A stretch of DNA of 64,000 nucleotides from Rheinheimera sp. (lineage in GTDB: Bacteria > Pseudomonadota > Gammaproteobacteria > Enterobacterales > Alteromonadaceae), in assembly GCF_030824435.1 (NCBI RefSeq), contig NZ_JAVBXS010000020.1:1-64000 (forward strand), written 5' to 3'. This document shows, piece after piece, positions 9,067-17,847 of the stretch (the first letter of the stretch is position 1; the number at the start of each line of letters is the position of its first letter). The position numbers were made by a program, and so were the translations under genes. The notes under the pieces were generated by a model. It was not told the origin of the DNA and made no database searches. It was given only the letters and a program-made list of their open reading frames with translations.

Positions 9067-9150
9067 GCGCTAGTGAAGAAATCTAAAAATAAGAGCTCGC
9101 ACCTACGGGCCCATAAATAAATACTTAAGCCACTTTTGTGGCTTTTTTAT
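9067..9150 (+). ncRNA. Candidate small RNA between hemE and nudC
   Basis: Plus-strand signals lie alone between two minus-strand genes. A -35-like TTGCGG (9032-9037), 17 bases, then TATAAA (9055-9060) is followed by a GC-rich discriminator. About 80 bases later comes a terminator (AAGCCAC-TTTT-GTGGCTT then TTTTT, about 9127-9148). There is no open reading frame of note in between. The T-run exists only on the plus side, so the hairpin does not serve nudC. No known RNA family is recognised. Confidence 0.4.
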
Positions 9151-9225
9151 TTGCTGTTTTTCTGAGCTGAATTGCGGTCAAGTCGCAGCGGATGTCAAAT
9201 CCGGCATGAGCAACGGCACGCATGC

Positions 9226-10026
9226 TTATGCAGCTGTTGAAGTCTCGTGCTGCAGCTGGCGAATCATTCGGCCAGACAAAGTTTGTATTGGCGGGATCTC
9301 CGGCAAATCGTCAAAATGAAACCACCCCGCTTCTTCTATTTCATCTTCCTGACAAACAATATCCCCACTTTGATAATCTGCCAGAAAACCGGCCATCAGC
9401 GAATGTGGGAAAGGCCAGGGCTGACTGCCAACATAACGCAGATTCTGAATACGCACCCCAACCTCTTCATACACTTCTCTGGCAGCAGCCTGCTCCAGCG
9501 TTTCGCCCGATTCCACAAAACCGGCCAGAATAGAGAAGAAACCCGGTTTATGACGTTTGGAACGTGCCAGCAGAATTTGTTGATCCTTTTTGATGGCGAC
9601 CAAAACACAAGGTGAAATCCGCGGGTAACAACGATGTCCACATTTATGGCATAACATAGCGAGCTCCCAGCTCACCAGCTGCATTTTGTTGCCACACTGG
9701 CCACAATACCTGTGCGACTGTAAAAACAGCGCCAGCTGACAGGCACGGGCCGCCAGCTCAAACCAGACAGGTTCCGTTTTTTCGAGCAAAGTCCGGGCGC
9801 TGTACCATTCATCAGCTTGTTGTTGATCATTACTTACCACAAGATAACAGGGCTGTTGCTGCCATTCACCAATATGGCAAATCATCTCAGGGTCGTTGAT
9901 CTGTTGTTGTTGCCAGGCACCAAAAGGAATACTCAGTGATTCGGCCGTTAATTTAAGTTTGCCTCTGTTCACCACAAACCAATAACCCTGATCTTGATGA
10001 TTTAACTGCAGACTATGACTCTTCAT
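9226..10026 (-). CDS. nudC: NADH pyrophosphatase / NAD-capped RNA decapping hydrolase
   Basis: NudC hydrolyses NAD(H) to NMN(H) and AMP and removes NAD caps from RNA 5' ends. The protein (266 residues from the ATG start MKSHSLQLN) has a four-cysteine zinc ribbon (CGQCGNK, then CHKCGHRC) near the middle. The Nudix box is GFVESGETLEQAAAREVYEE, and the NADH-specific SQPWPFPHSLM follows it. A longer reading from a TTG at 10062 adds residues unlike the family. It is divergent from rsd, with hemE next downstream, as in E. coli. Confidence 0.93.
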   Translation of the reverse strand: MKSHSLQLNHQDQGYWFVVNRGKLKLTAESLSIPFGAWQQQQINDPEMICHIGEWQQQPCYLVVSNDQQQADEWYSARTLLEKTEPVWFELAARACQLALFLQSHRYCGQCGNKMQLVSWELAMLCHKCGHRCYPRISPCVLVAIKKDQQILLARSKRHKPGFFSILAGFVESGETLEQAAAREVYEEVGVRIQNLRYVGSQPWPFPHSLMAGFLADYQSGDIVCQEDEIEEAGWFHFDDLPEIPPIQTLSGRMIRQLQHETSTAA

Positions 10027-10172
10027 GGTACTTTTACCGATACAACTTCTGGATGCAGACAAGCATCATAAAGGCAAATACTGAGCCGACCAATCAAAAA
10101 GTAGTTGATCTTTAGTGCAGAATTCTTTTAATTAGCGGTATAAGCCGAATTTAATCAAGCAAGGATATGGTT

Positions 10173-10661
10173 ATGTACACCCGTCTGCAAACAGCACGAC
10201 AACAATGGGGCGGCACTTCGACCGCTATTGATAACTGGCTGGAAGAGCGGCAACAACTGATCGTATCTTATTGCAAACTGGCTGCATTACCCCCTTTTGA
10301 TAAACAGCAGGACAATCAACTGCCTTCACAGGACGCTATTCTCAGTTTTTGTCAGTTGCTGATGGATTACCTGTCAGCGGGCCATTTTGAAGTGTATGAC
10401 CAGATAGTTTCGCAATGTCAGGTCAACGGCAGCGACAGCAAATCTCTGGCGGAAGCTTTGTATCCTAAAATCTCAGCGTCCACAGACTTGGCTTTGGAAT
10501 TTAACGATAAATATGCCGATGCTGAATCGGGCAGCAACTTCGGTGGTTTTGACGCTGATCTGTCAACTTTAGGGCAGGCACTGGAAGAACGTTTTGGTCT
10601 GGAAGATGAATTAATTCAAACCTTGCACAACAAACACGTGAAAGGTTCTGTTTCTGCCTGA
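10173..10661 (+). CDS. rsd: Regulator of sigma D (anti-sigma-70 factor)
   Basis: Rsd/AlgQ family, about 162 residues. Rsd binds the housekeeping sigma-70 in stationary phase and favours alternative sigma factors. Visible family features are IDNWLEERQQLIVSYCKLAAL near the N-terminus, FCQLLMDYLSAGHFEVYDQI in the middle and LGQALEERFGLEDELI near the end. AAGGA at 10161-10165 sits at the right distance for the ATG at 10173; the ATG at 10167 would add two residues. The divergent nudC neighbour and nearby hemE match the E. coli arrangement. Confidence 0.9.
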   Translation: MYTRLQTARQQWGGTSTAIDNWLEERQQLIVSYCKLAALPPFDKQQDNQLPSQDAILSFCQLLMDYLSAGHFEVYDQIVSQCQVNGSDSKSLAEALYPKISASTDLALEFNDKYADAESGSNFGGFDADLSTLGQALEERFGLEDELIQTLHNKHVKGSVSA

Positions 10662-10703
10662 AGCTTTTAACAACAGACAAGAATGAAACCACTCAAGACT
10701 AAA

Positions 10704-10735
10704 TAAAAAAACCGCCAATCAAGGCGGTTTTTTTA
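10704..10735. terminator. Bidirectional terminator between rsd and fkpA
   Basis: AAAAAACCGCC and GGCGGTTTTTT pair around an AATCAA loop, with A/T-runs on both sides. It lies between the convergent rsd and fkpA genes. Confidence 0.88.
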
Positions 10736-10771
10736 TTGTCCACTAATCCGTTTTATAGGGTGTGGCAATTA

Positions 10772-11539
10772 TTACTTTTTTGCAGCTTCGCCAGCAGGAG
10801 CAGCTTCTTCAGCCACAATACCTAACAGCTCAACTTCAAATTGCAGCACGCTGTTTGCCGGGATAGGGCCAACATCACGGTCACCGTAACCTAAAGCTGA
10901 TGGGATAGTGAATTTGAACTTAGAACCAACGCCCATTAACTGTACGCCTTCAGTCCAGCCCGGAATGACCTGGTTTAACTGGAACTCAACCGGCTCGCCG
11001 CCGTTTGATTTGTCAGTGCTGTCAAATTCAGCGCCATCAATAAAAGTACCTTTGTATTTCACACGTACTTTTTCTTCAGCTTTTGGTTTTGGACCGTCAG
11101 CTGCAGTGATTACTTCATACTGCAGACCAGATTCAGTCACTTTTACGCCTTCTTTTTTGGCGTTTTCAGTCAGGAAAGCTTCGCCTTTAGCGATAGTTTC
11201 AGCAGCTTTTGCTTTAGCAGCTTCAGCTTGTTTAGCACGGAACTGTTCGTCTAAAGCTGTCATGATTTTCTGCACTTCTTCTTCAGTCAGTGCAGCTTTA
11301 CCAGCCAGAGAATCCTGCACACCACGAACCATGGTTTCAGAAGCTAATGGCAGGCCTAATTTTTTGTGTTCTTCTACGGCGCTGTTCAGGTATTTACCTA
11401 CAGAAACACCCATAGCATAAGATTGTTTTGCAGCGTCTGTATCCAGTACTGGTGCAGCTGGCGCAGCAGCTTCTTTCTGACAGGCAGACAATGAAATCAC
11501 GGCGGCGGCAATCAGCGACACCTTGGTCAATAAGCGCAT
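10772..11539 (-). CDS. fkpA: FKBP-type peptidyl-prolyl isomerase lipoprotein
   Basis: A 255-residue FkpA/Mip-like folding factor. From the ATG (MRLLTKVSL), preceded by GGAG, there is a lipoprotein signal ending in LSAC, so the mature protein is probably membrane-anchored in the periplasm. The N-terminal part is the helical dimerisation region (about 35-120, with SYAMGVSVGKYLNS). The C-terminal FKBP domain includes VRVKYKGTFIDGAEFDS, IPGWTEGVQLM and ALGYGDRDVGPIPANSVL. An alanine/glutamate-rich tail follows. It is divergent from a WD40 lipoprotein gene. Membrane anchoring is inferred from the lipobox; E. coli FkpA is soluble. Confidence 0.92.
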   Translation of the reverse strand: MRLLTKVSLIAAAVISLSACQKEAAAPAAPVLDTDAAKQSYAMGVSVGKYLNSAVEEHKKLGLPLASETMVRGVQDSLAGKAALTEEEVQKIMTALDEQFRAKQAEAAKAKAAETIAKGEAFLTENAKKEGVKVTESGLQYEVITAADGPKPKAEEKVRVKYKGTFIDGAEFDSTDKSNGGEPVEFQLNQVIPGWTEGVQLMGVGSKFKFTIPSALGYGDRDVGPIPANSVLQFEVELLGIVAEEAAPAGEAAKK

Positions 11540-11655
11540 TTGTTTCTCCAATAAACTGCAGACTTCGCTGCAAAAGTGTGTTGTTATAGTAATAAAGGAC
11601 TAACCTTTAACCATGCCTATACTACAGATTTGTGCTGATGACGTTAACACATAGA

Positions 11656-12621
11656 ATGAAATATCTAGGCATTTTTCTCAGCCTTTGGCTGGTAGCCTGC
11701 TCAGAAGTTCAAAACAAAGCCATTTCAAGCTTAGAACATGCATCTCATGGCACTGTAGCTGCCGCTATCTCAACCTCAGCTGAACTGGCCGCAGTTTCCA
11801 GCCTGACGTCCGGTGTTGTGGTGTGGGACTTAAAAACCCAAACTGCCAAATACCGCTTAAGCCAGCAAAATCCAACCGAAAACTTTATCAGTTATCTGGC
11901 TTTTAGCCCCGATGGCCAACATCTGCTCACGGCCGACGACAAAAGTTTGTCGTTATGGCAAATGACAGATGGCAAAAACATCGGCTTCTGGTCTTTGCCC
12001 ACATCCATAGTGCGTGATATTGCCGTTTCCCAGGGCGGCACTCAGCTGCTGATAGCACAAAGCGACAGCAAAGTGCAGCACATCACTTTAAAAACCGGCC
12101 GCAGGCTGGAGTTTTTAGGCCATAGCGAAAAAGTAAATACTGTGGCTTTGTCGCCAAACGGCCGTTATGCCCTGACCGGTGGTAATGATTTAAAAGCTTA
12201 TTTGTGGGATACCCAAACAGCGCAAATTTTGCAGACTTTTGTGCATCCAACCCGCGTGACCAAAGTGGCGCTGGACGCACAAGGTAAACTGGCTTTTACC
12301 GCTGATAGCCAGCAACAAGCCAGTATCTGGGATTTAACCACCGGAAAACTCAAACAAAAACTCGAACTTGGCCGCGGCAGGGTCTTTACCACTGCACGTT
12401 TTAGTGAGGATGGACAATATCTGATCACAGGCTCTGCATCACGCCGTGTCACTGTTTTTTCAGTTGCCACAGGTAAGGTGGTGAAAGATTGGCAGGTAAA
12501 ACCTTTTCCTGATAGCAAACCACCCAGCGCCGTGGTGTATGATGCCGCTTTTATAGCACCAGACCGGATCCTGACCGAAAGCTCCAGTGGTCTGGCAGAA
12601 ATATGGGAGTTTAAGCCATGA
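11656..12621 (+). CDS. WD40-repeat lipoprotein
   Basis: About 321 residues from MKYLGIFLSLWLVAC, a lipoprotein signal with lipobox LVAC; in-frame starts at 11632 (GTG) and 11638 would lengthen the N-terminus. The rest consists of WD40-like blades, for example YLAFSPDGQHLLTADDKSLSLWQ, here given only as its parts AFSPDGQ and LSLWQ, then VALSPNGRYALTGG with AYLWD, and ARFSEDGQYLITGSA. A periplasmic or outer-membrane beta-propeller that binds a partner is likely; the partner is unknown. The stop overlaps the slyX start (ATGA), so the two are probably co-transcribed. Confidence 0.8.
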   Translation: MKYLGIFLSLWLVACSEVQNKAISSLEHASHGTVAAAISTSAELAAVSSLTSGVVVWDLKTQTAKYRLSQQNPTENFISYLAFSPDGQHLLTADDKSLSLWQMTDGKNIGFWSLPTSIVRDIAVSQGGTQLLIAQSDSKVQHITLKTGRRLEFLGHSEKVNTVALSPNGRYALTGGNDLKAYLWDTQTAQILQTFVHPTRVTKVALDAQGKLAFTADSQQQASIWDLTTGKLKQKLELGRGRVFTTARFSEDGQYLITGSASRRVTVFSVATGKVVKDWQVKPFPDSKPPSAVVYDAAFIAPDRILTESSSGLAEIWEFKP

Positions 12622-12851
12622 GTGCACTGACACCTGCAGAACAACAACTGCAAACACAAATTTTTGATTTAGAAAGCAAACTGGCTTTTCAGGACGATGC
12701 TTTGCTGCAATTACACAGCGAATTGATAGAACACCAAAAACGCATCGAAAAGCTGCAACGTCAGGTGCTGATGTTGGCGGAAAAACTACAAGGCGGTGGT
12801 GACAGTGGTATTTTACGCAGCCACGAAGAGCCGCCACCACCCCATTATTAA
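12618..12851 (+). CDS. slyX: SlyX family coiled-coil protein
   Basis: A 77-residue coiled coil with the family pattern: heptads over residues 8-57 (LQTQIFDLESKLAFQDDALL) and the C-terminal PPPPHY. SlyX proteins are small cytoplasmic proteins of unknown function, usually next to slyD or fkpA; here fkpA is two genes away. The gene overlaps the WD40 gene by four bases. Confidence 0.9.
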   Translation: MSALTPAEQQLQTQIFDLESKLAFQDDALLQLHSELIEHQKRIEKLQRQVLMLAEKLQGGGDSGILRSHEEPPPPHY

Positions 12852-12940
12852 TTGATGTTTTTAACATTGCTGAATGCTGATAAGTTGGAAATTCAACGAT
12901 ACCAGCAGGATCGCAGCCCTGAGGCGGCAGCCCAAAATAC

Positions 12941-12964
12941 ACCGGAGTAACAGCTTACTCCGGT
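12941..12964. terminator. Palindromic terminator at slyX/yheV convergence
   Basis: ACCGGAGTAA-CAGC-TTACTCCGGT is a perfect 10-base stem with a 4-base loop. It overlaps the yheV stop codon and sits about 90 bases after slyX. Flanking T-runs are weak, so efficiency is uncertain. Confidence 0.55.
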
Positions 12965-13161
12965 TTAAACACGCCAATCACAGTTTCATTTTCCCGCGCC
13001 AGCCGCTCAACCTGCGACTCTGGCTGCGCCATCTGATAACCACAGCTGACACATTCGACTTTTTCCACATTGTGCTCAAGAAACAGCGACATAGTGTCAA
13101 CAGCCTTACATTTTGGGCAAGTTGCCCCTGCAATAAAACGTTTTTTCTTCCGGGTGCTCAT
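12955..13161 (-). CDS. yheV: YheV family zinc-ribbon protein
   Basis: A 68-residue protein matching YheV in length and sequence: KKKRFIAGATCPKCKAVD at the N-terminus, a second pair VECVSCGYQM, and the ending VIGVFKPE. The four cysteines (CPKC and CVSC) make a likely zinc ribbon. Function is unknown. It lies between slyX and yheS, as in many gammaproteobacteria. Confidence 0.9.
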   Translation of the reverse strand: MSTRKKKRFIAGATCPKCKAVDTMSLFLEHNVEKVECVSCGYQMAQPESQVERLARENETVIGVFKPE

Positions 13162-13289
13162 GCTTTAAATATCCTCGAAACAGGCAAAAATCAGCGAAAC
13201 TCTTGGTTTGTGAGGCCGATCCTATTACATTAGCAACCCAAATCGTATGGCCTGATGTCCGGGCCACACTGCTACAGGTATTGCTACAA

Positions 13290-15194
13290 ATGATCCAACT
13301 GCAACAAGTCGAATTACGCCGCGGCATTTTATGTTTGCTGCAACAGGCCGATCTTACCGTATTCCCCGGCCAAAAGGTCGGAATTATCGGCGCCAACGGT
13401 TGTGGCAAATCGACTTTATTTGCGTTGTTACAAGGCAAACTGCAGGCCGACGCCGGTACTGTCAGTATTCCCAATAGCTGGACTATAGCCACTGTTGCCC
13501 AGGAAACCCCTGCCGTTGAATGCAGCGCCATGGATTACGTGTTACAAGGCGACGAAGCTTTATACCCGTTATTAATGCAGGTGCGTCAGGCCCATGAAGA
13601 CACCGACCTGATTGCCGTACATCACCAGATAGAAACCCTGGACGGTTACCGCGCTGAAGCCAAAGCCGGCACTTTGCTCGATGGCCTGGGTTTTACCGGC
13701 GCTATGCAGCAGCAACAGGTCAAATCATTTTCCGGTGGTTGGCGCATGCGGCTGAATCTGGCCCGCGCTTTAATGCAACGCGCTGAATTGCTGCTACTCG
13801 ATGAACCCACCAACCACTTAGATTTAGACGCTGTATTGTGGCTGGAAAAATACCTCGCCAACTTCGAAGGCACTATGTTGCTGATTAGCCACGACCGCGA
13901 TTTTCTCGATGCCGTGGTCGACAACATAGCCCATATCGACAATCAGCAACTGACGTTATACCGCGGCAACTACAGCCAGTTTGAACGCCAGCGTGCTGAA
14001 CAAATGGCGCAACAACAATCTACTTTTGAAAAACAACAACGTCAGGTTGCCCACCTGCAAAAATTTATCGACAGGTTCCGCGCTCAGGCCACCAAGGCCA
14101 AACAAGCACAAAGCCGCATTAAAGCGCTGGAACGTATGACGTTGTTAGCGCCGGCACACGTTGACTCGCCTTTTCAGTTTGAGTTTCTTGACCCACGTTC
14201 GTTACCAAACCCATTACTGAAGATGGAAAACGTGCGTGCAGGTTATGGCGATCACAGTATTCTGCAACAAATTAATTTTCAGCTGTTGCCTGGCAGCCGC
14301 ATTGGTTTATTAGGCCGTAATGGTGCAGGTAAATCCACGCTGATTAAAATGTTGTCTGGTAGCATGCAGCCACAAAGTGGCACTGTCTGGTATGCCAATG
14401 GGGTCAGCATTGGTTATTTTGCCCAGCATCAGCTGGAAACTTTAAGGCCGGAAGATTCACCGCTGCAACATATGGTGCGGCTGGCACCACAAGCGACTGA
14501 ACAAAGCCTGCGCGACTTTTTAGGTGGTTTTGGTTTTCATGGTGACAAAGCTTTAGCTGCCTGTGCGCCTTTTTCCGGTGGTGAAAAAGCCCGGCTGGTA
14601 TTGGCCTTGTTGGTGTATCAACGTCCTAACCTGCTGCTGCTGGATGAACCCACTAACCACCTGGATTTAGATATGCGCGAAGCCATAGTGATGGCGCTGC
14701 AAGGTTTTGAAGGCGCTATTGTGGTGGTGTCGCACGACAGGCATTTATTGGCCAGCACCACAGATGAATTTTATCTGGTAGCCCATGGCAAAGTGGCGCC
14801 TTTTGCCGGTGACCTGAACGATTATTATCAGTGGCTGCAAAACGACACTAAAGCACAACAGGTCGTGGCTGAACCCGCCAGCAACGGCGCAGTACAACGC
14901 AAAGACCAAAAACGCTTGGAAGCGGATTTACGTAATTTAACCCGCAAGTTAAAACAAAACATCGAAAAGCTGGAACAACAACAACATCAGCTGGAAGCCA
15001 AACTGGCACTGTTGGAAGAAAAGCTGACTGATACCGGTTTATATGAGCAAAACCGCAAAGCCGAACTGACGCAGGTGCTGACAGAACAAACTAAATTAAA
15101 AGCCGAACTCTCGACAGTGGAAGAGCATTGGTTTGAAGCACAGGAACAGCTGGAACAACAAACCAACGATTTTTGGCAGAAAAATGGTGGCTGA
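13290..15194 (+). CDS. yheS: ABC-F family ATPase YheS
   Basis: A soluble duplicated ATPase of the ABC-F group, which binds ribosomes and helps translation through difficult sequences. From MIQLQQVELRRG it is 634 residues (E. coli 637); earlier in-frame codons do not fit the family. Walker A motifs are GANGCGKST and GRNGAGKST. The signatures are SFSGGWRMRL and FSGGEKARL, and LLLLDEPTNHLDLDA occurs in both halves. A lysine-rich linker (about 240-300) and a C-terminal coiled coil (about 535-630) are present. It overlaps the next gene by 11 bases. Confidence 0.94.
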   Translation: MIQLQQVELRRGILCLLQQADLTVFPGQKVGIIGANGCGKSTLFALLQGKLQADAGTVSIPNSWTIATVAQETPAVECSAMDYVLQGDEALYPLLMQVRQAHEDTDLIAVHHQIETLDGYRAEAKAGTLLDGLGFTGAMQQQQVKSFSGGWRMRLNLARALMQRAELLLLDEPTNHLDLDAVLWLEKYLANFEGTMLLISHDRDFLDAVVDNIAHIDNQQLTLYRGNYSQFERQRAEQMAQQQSTFEKQQRQVAHLQKFIDRFRAQATKAKQAQSRIKALERMTLLAPAHVDSPFQFEFLDPRSLPNPLLKMENVRAGYGDHSILQQINFQLLPGSRIGLLGRNGAGKSTLIKMLSGSMQPQSGTVWYANGVSIGYFAQHQLETLRPEDSPLQHMVRLAPQATEQSLRDFLGGFGFHGDKALAACAPFSGGEKARLVLALLVYQRPNLLLLDEPTNHLDLDMREAIVMALQGFEGAIVVVSHDRHLLASTTDEFYLVAHGKVAPFAGDLNDYYQWLQNDTKAQQVVAEPASNGAVQRKDQKRLEADLRNLTRKLKQNIEKLEQQQHQLEAKLALLEEKLTDTGLYEQNRKAELTQVLTEQTKLKAELSTVEEHWFEAQEQLEQQTNDFWQKNGG

Positions 15195-15792
15195 GTATAA
15201 CTCAGGCTCAAGTTCTGGCTCAGCGCTACCGCAGCAACCGGCAAACACAACTTTGCCGGATAAAGCTGAACTCTGGCGCTGGAGTTTGTTGTTCTACCCG
15301 GAAGTCAAAAATACCTGCCTTGTATGGCAGGACCAATATGGCCTTAACGTGAACCTGTTGTTGTTGCTGTTGTATTTGCAGCGGCAGCAGCTGTTATGCA
15401 GTAGCGAAAACATAAAATTGCTGCATCAAAGTTTAACGGCACAACAACAATTTACCTTACCACTGCGTCAATTAAGAAGAAGTTTGCCTGCAGATCTGAA
15501 TGACCAGGCGGCACAACAAATGAAACAAGCTTTGTTGCAGGCAGAGTTATGTTCAGAGCAGCTGGAGCAACAACAGCTGCTGGCCACTTTAGCCCTTTGT
15601 ACTCTTGATCATGCCGCTCCCGCTGATCCTGCGACTGCTTCTGCGCCGGCGGCAACAACAGTGGTGAGTCTGACTGAGCTGTATCTGCAATGGCTGGGCG
15701 CTGCAATAAGCCCCATCCTGCAACAGCAAATTTTTGATCTGGATCAACATGCCATACAGCTGGATTTTCAGACGCCAAAAAGCTTGATCTAA
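15184..15792 (+). CDS. TIGR02444 family protein
   Basis: A 202-residue protein with the family core: LWRWSLLFYPEVKNTCLVWQ, then YGLNVNLLLLLLYL, followed by a leucine- and glutamine-rich helical region. It begins within the end of yheS (ATG at 15184), so translation is probably coupled. Proteins of this family are found beside yheS in related marine bacteria; function is unknown. Glutamine content is very high in the C-terminal half. Confidence 0.75.
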   Translation: MVAEYNSGSSSGSALPQQPANTTLPDKAELWRWSLLFYPEVKNTCLVWQDQYGLNVNLLLLLLYLQRQQLLCSSENIKLLHQSLTAQQQFTLPLRQLRRSLPADLNDQAAQQMKQALLQAELCSEQLEQQQLLATLALCTLDHAAPADPATASAPAATTVVSLTELYLQWLGAAISPILQQQIFDLDQHAIQLDFQTPKSLI

Positions 15793-15854
15793 GTCAGGAT
15801 CTGCGTCCATTGGCGCACCTACACTGCCTTTATCAATCTGATGGAGGTAACACC

Positions 15855-15992
15855 ATGAACCTGTGGCAAGAATTCTTAAACGACCCGGTGATTTTTATTT
15901 CTTTTACTGGCCTCGCCATCGTTATTGGCTTGTGCCTGTTTTACGCTGTGTACTTTTTTTACAAAATTGGTCACGACGACGTAAAAAACTAA
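15855..15992 (+). CDS. DUF3149-like single-pass micro-protein
   Basis: A 45-residue protein, MNLWQEFLNDPVIFISFTGL at the start, with one transmembrane helix (about 12-36) and the charged tail YKIGHDDVKN. GGAGG lies at the right distance before the ATG. The form matches DUF3149 micro-proteins. It follows the yheS and TIGR02444 genes in the same direction. Function is unknown. Confidence 0.75.
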   Translation: MNLWQEFLNDPVIFISFTGLAIVIGLCLFYAVYFFYKIGHDDVKN

Positions 15993-16118
15993 AGGATCCC
16001 TGTCCTCGTTGCAGCTGCAGGGTAAACCGCGTTGTGGCAGTAACGATTTTGCTGTAAAAGTGCCTGCTGATACCGTTTTGGTATACCACGCCGGAAGCCT
16101 CTGCGACCGGCGTTTTTT

Positions 16119-16221
16119 ATGTTCACGACGAACGGTATACCGGCGTTGCAGGAGCAAAAAGCCGGTAATGTTCACGACGAACGGTATACCGGCGCTGCGG
16201 AGCAAAAAGCCGGTAATGTTC
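16119..16221 (+). repeat. Tandem palindromic repeat, about two units
   Basis: Two near-identical 48-49 base units run head to tail, starting at 16119 and 16168, with a third fragment (ATGTTC) at 16216. Each unit contains ATGTTCACGACGAAC, GGTATACC and GAGCAAAAAGCCGGTA. Across the unit boundary the sequence folds: GCCGGTA pairs with TACCGGC and, inside, GTTC pairs with GAAC. A degenerate relative (GGTATACCACGCCGG) lies just upstream at 16080-16094. The rest of the 15993-16266 gap holds no gene. Confidence 0.8.
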
Positions 16222-16266
16222 TGGGAGCTGACACCTTTGTCGCTCAGCCCTTCACCGACCTGCAGA

Positions 16267-17847
16267 TTAACCCCTGAGCCGCTGCACCAGTTGTTCAGTA
16301 TTGCGCCATGCCAGCGCATAAATGGTCAGTTGTGGATTGGCACCCAGGCTACTGGGTAATACTGACCCATCAATCACAGATAAGTTATTGAGTTGATGAT
16401 GATTGCCAAAAGCATCGACCACGCCTTTGGCGGCATCCACACTCATATTACAACCACCCATCACATGGGCTGAAGCCAGCGCTGCTCTATAGGTTTTTAG
16501 TGGTAAATCGGCAATAGCGGTTTTGGCTTGCTGCCAGCTACTGTAAAGCATGGCATCCTGATGCACCGGCATTACCGCTTCGGCGCCAGCGGCAAACTGC
16601 AACTCAGCCATAGCTAAATAAGCTTGTTGTACCCCACGCCATAAATAATCTGTGACCTGATAATCCAGCACCGGCTCGCCGTCAGCATCGAGTTGTACCT
16701 GCCCCCCTTGTGCCTGTGGGTGAAAACCGTCACGCAACAAAGCAATCATCACCTGCAAATGATTAAATTTTTGCATCATGCCGGCATGCAGCTCGGCCAT
16801 ACCGGTCAGTTTGGACGCCATCAGTACCGGATGAACCGGCGGCACTTCCAGTTTAAAACCAGCTTCGTTGCCCGCTGGCCAGACAAACTGATCGGAATAA
16901 ATAGATTGTGGCGCACCGGCATGACCGGAAATAGCGTCATGAAACAAAGCGCCGGAAATTACACTGGGGTGCAAATAAGTATGTTTGCCTAAACGACCGG
17001 AAGGGTCGGCAATACCGGAGCGCAATAACAAAGCAGGTGAATTAATAGCACCACCTGCCAGCACATAATGCCTGGCTTTAAACTTCAGTTTCACTCTGGC
17101 TGTTGGCTGATAATGCTGGTCAACGGCTACAGCATCAAGCTGCTGAATTTTATCGCCTTTAAACTGAAACTGCCGTGCTGACACTTTGCTGATTAATAAA
17201 GCGCCGCCAGCAAGAGCCGCTGGAATAGTGGTCACCAGCATCGATTGTTTGGCATTAAGCGGACAACCCATACCGCAATAACCTAAATTGGCACAACCAT
17301 GCACATTGCGTTCAATCACTGTGTATTGCCAGCCGAGGTTTTCACAACCACGTTGTAACGCCGCATTATTCGGGTTGGGCGGCACCTGCCACTTCGAAAT
17401 ATCCAAACGCCCGGCAGCCTTGGCAAAATAAGGCTCAAGACTTTGCTCACCACTAAAATCCAGGCCAAATTCACTGCGCCAATAATCCAGCGTTGGCTGT
17501 GGCGTGCGGATAGAAGTGGTCCAGTTGACAGTTGTAGAGCCGCCCACAGTGCGGCCCTGCAAAATGGCAATGGCCTGATCTTTGGTTTTACGGCCAGCAC
17601 CATCCTGATACAAATGTGGATAAGCCCAACGTTCCTGCTGGCGAAAATCGCTGCTGCTCCACAGCGCACCATGTTCTAACATAATTACCGACAAACCGGC
17701 CTGGGTCAGAATTTCCGCCGCCATACCGCCACCGGCGCCGGTGCCGATAATCACCACGTCCGCTTCAAATTGCTGATCTTCAGTTAAAGTCGCAGCATCA
17801 ATATGCCGCCAGCCGTTGGCAAGGCCTTGTTTAATTGGATCATTCAT
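16267..17847 (-). CDS. GMC-family FAD oxidoreductase (dehydrogenase large subunit)
   Basis: A 526-residue flavoprotein of the glucose-methanol-choline family. The FAD-binding motif VVIIGTGAGGGMAAEIL is near residue 40 and GSTTVNWTTS follows. GCANLGYCGMGC is a cysteine cluster seen in gluconate- and alcohol-dehydrogenase-like members. The C-terminal SVIDGSVLPSSLGANPQL closes the FAD site. From the ATG at 17847 it overlaps the stop of the upstream small-subunit gene by 8 bases. There is no signal peptide, so export may be by hitch-hiking on the Tat-type small subunit. The substrate is not predictable; no cytochrome subunit gene follows. Confidence 0.85.
   Translation of the reverse strand: MNDPIKQGLANGWRHIDAATLTEDQQFEADVVIIGTGAGGGMAAEILTQAGLSVIMLEHGALWSSSDFRQQERWAYPHLYQDGAGRKTKDQAIAILQGRTVGGSTTVNWTTSIRTPQPTLDYWRSEFGLDFSGEQSLEPYFAKAAGRLDISKWQVPPNPNNAALQRGCENLGWQYTVIERNVHGCANLGYCGMGCPLNAKQSMLVTTIPAALAGGALLISKVSARQFQFKGDKIQQLDAVAVDQHYQPTARVKLKFKARHYVLAGGAINSPALLLRSGIADPSGRLGKHTYLHPSVISGALFHDAISGHAGAPQSIYSDQFVWPAGNEAGFKLEVPPVHPVLMASKLTGMAELHAGMMQKFNHLQVMIALLRDGFHPQAQGGQVQLDADGEPVLDYQVTDYLWRGVQQAYLAMAELQFAAGAEAVMPVHQDAMLYSSWQQAKTAIADLPLKTYRAALASAHVMGGCNMSVDAAKGVVDAFGNHHQLNNLSVIDGSVLPSSLGANPQLTIYALAWRNTEQLVQRLRG

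Noticed and set aside
13203-13289. N-terminal extension of yheS
   Set aside because: It would add 29 residues absent from ABC-F proteins; MIQLQQVELRRG is the family start.
16119-16221. CRISPR array
   Set aside because: There are only two units with no unique spacers between them and no cas genes; it is a tandem repeat.
15876-16359. Overlapping reading frames on both strands across the tandem repeats
   Set aside because: They are created by the repeat units and cut into the DUF3149-like gene and the GMC gene; composition is not protein-like.
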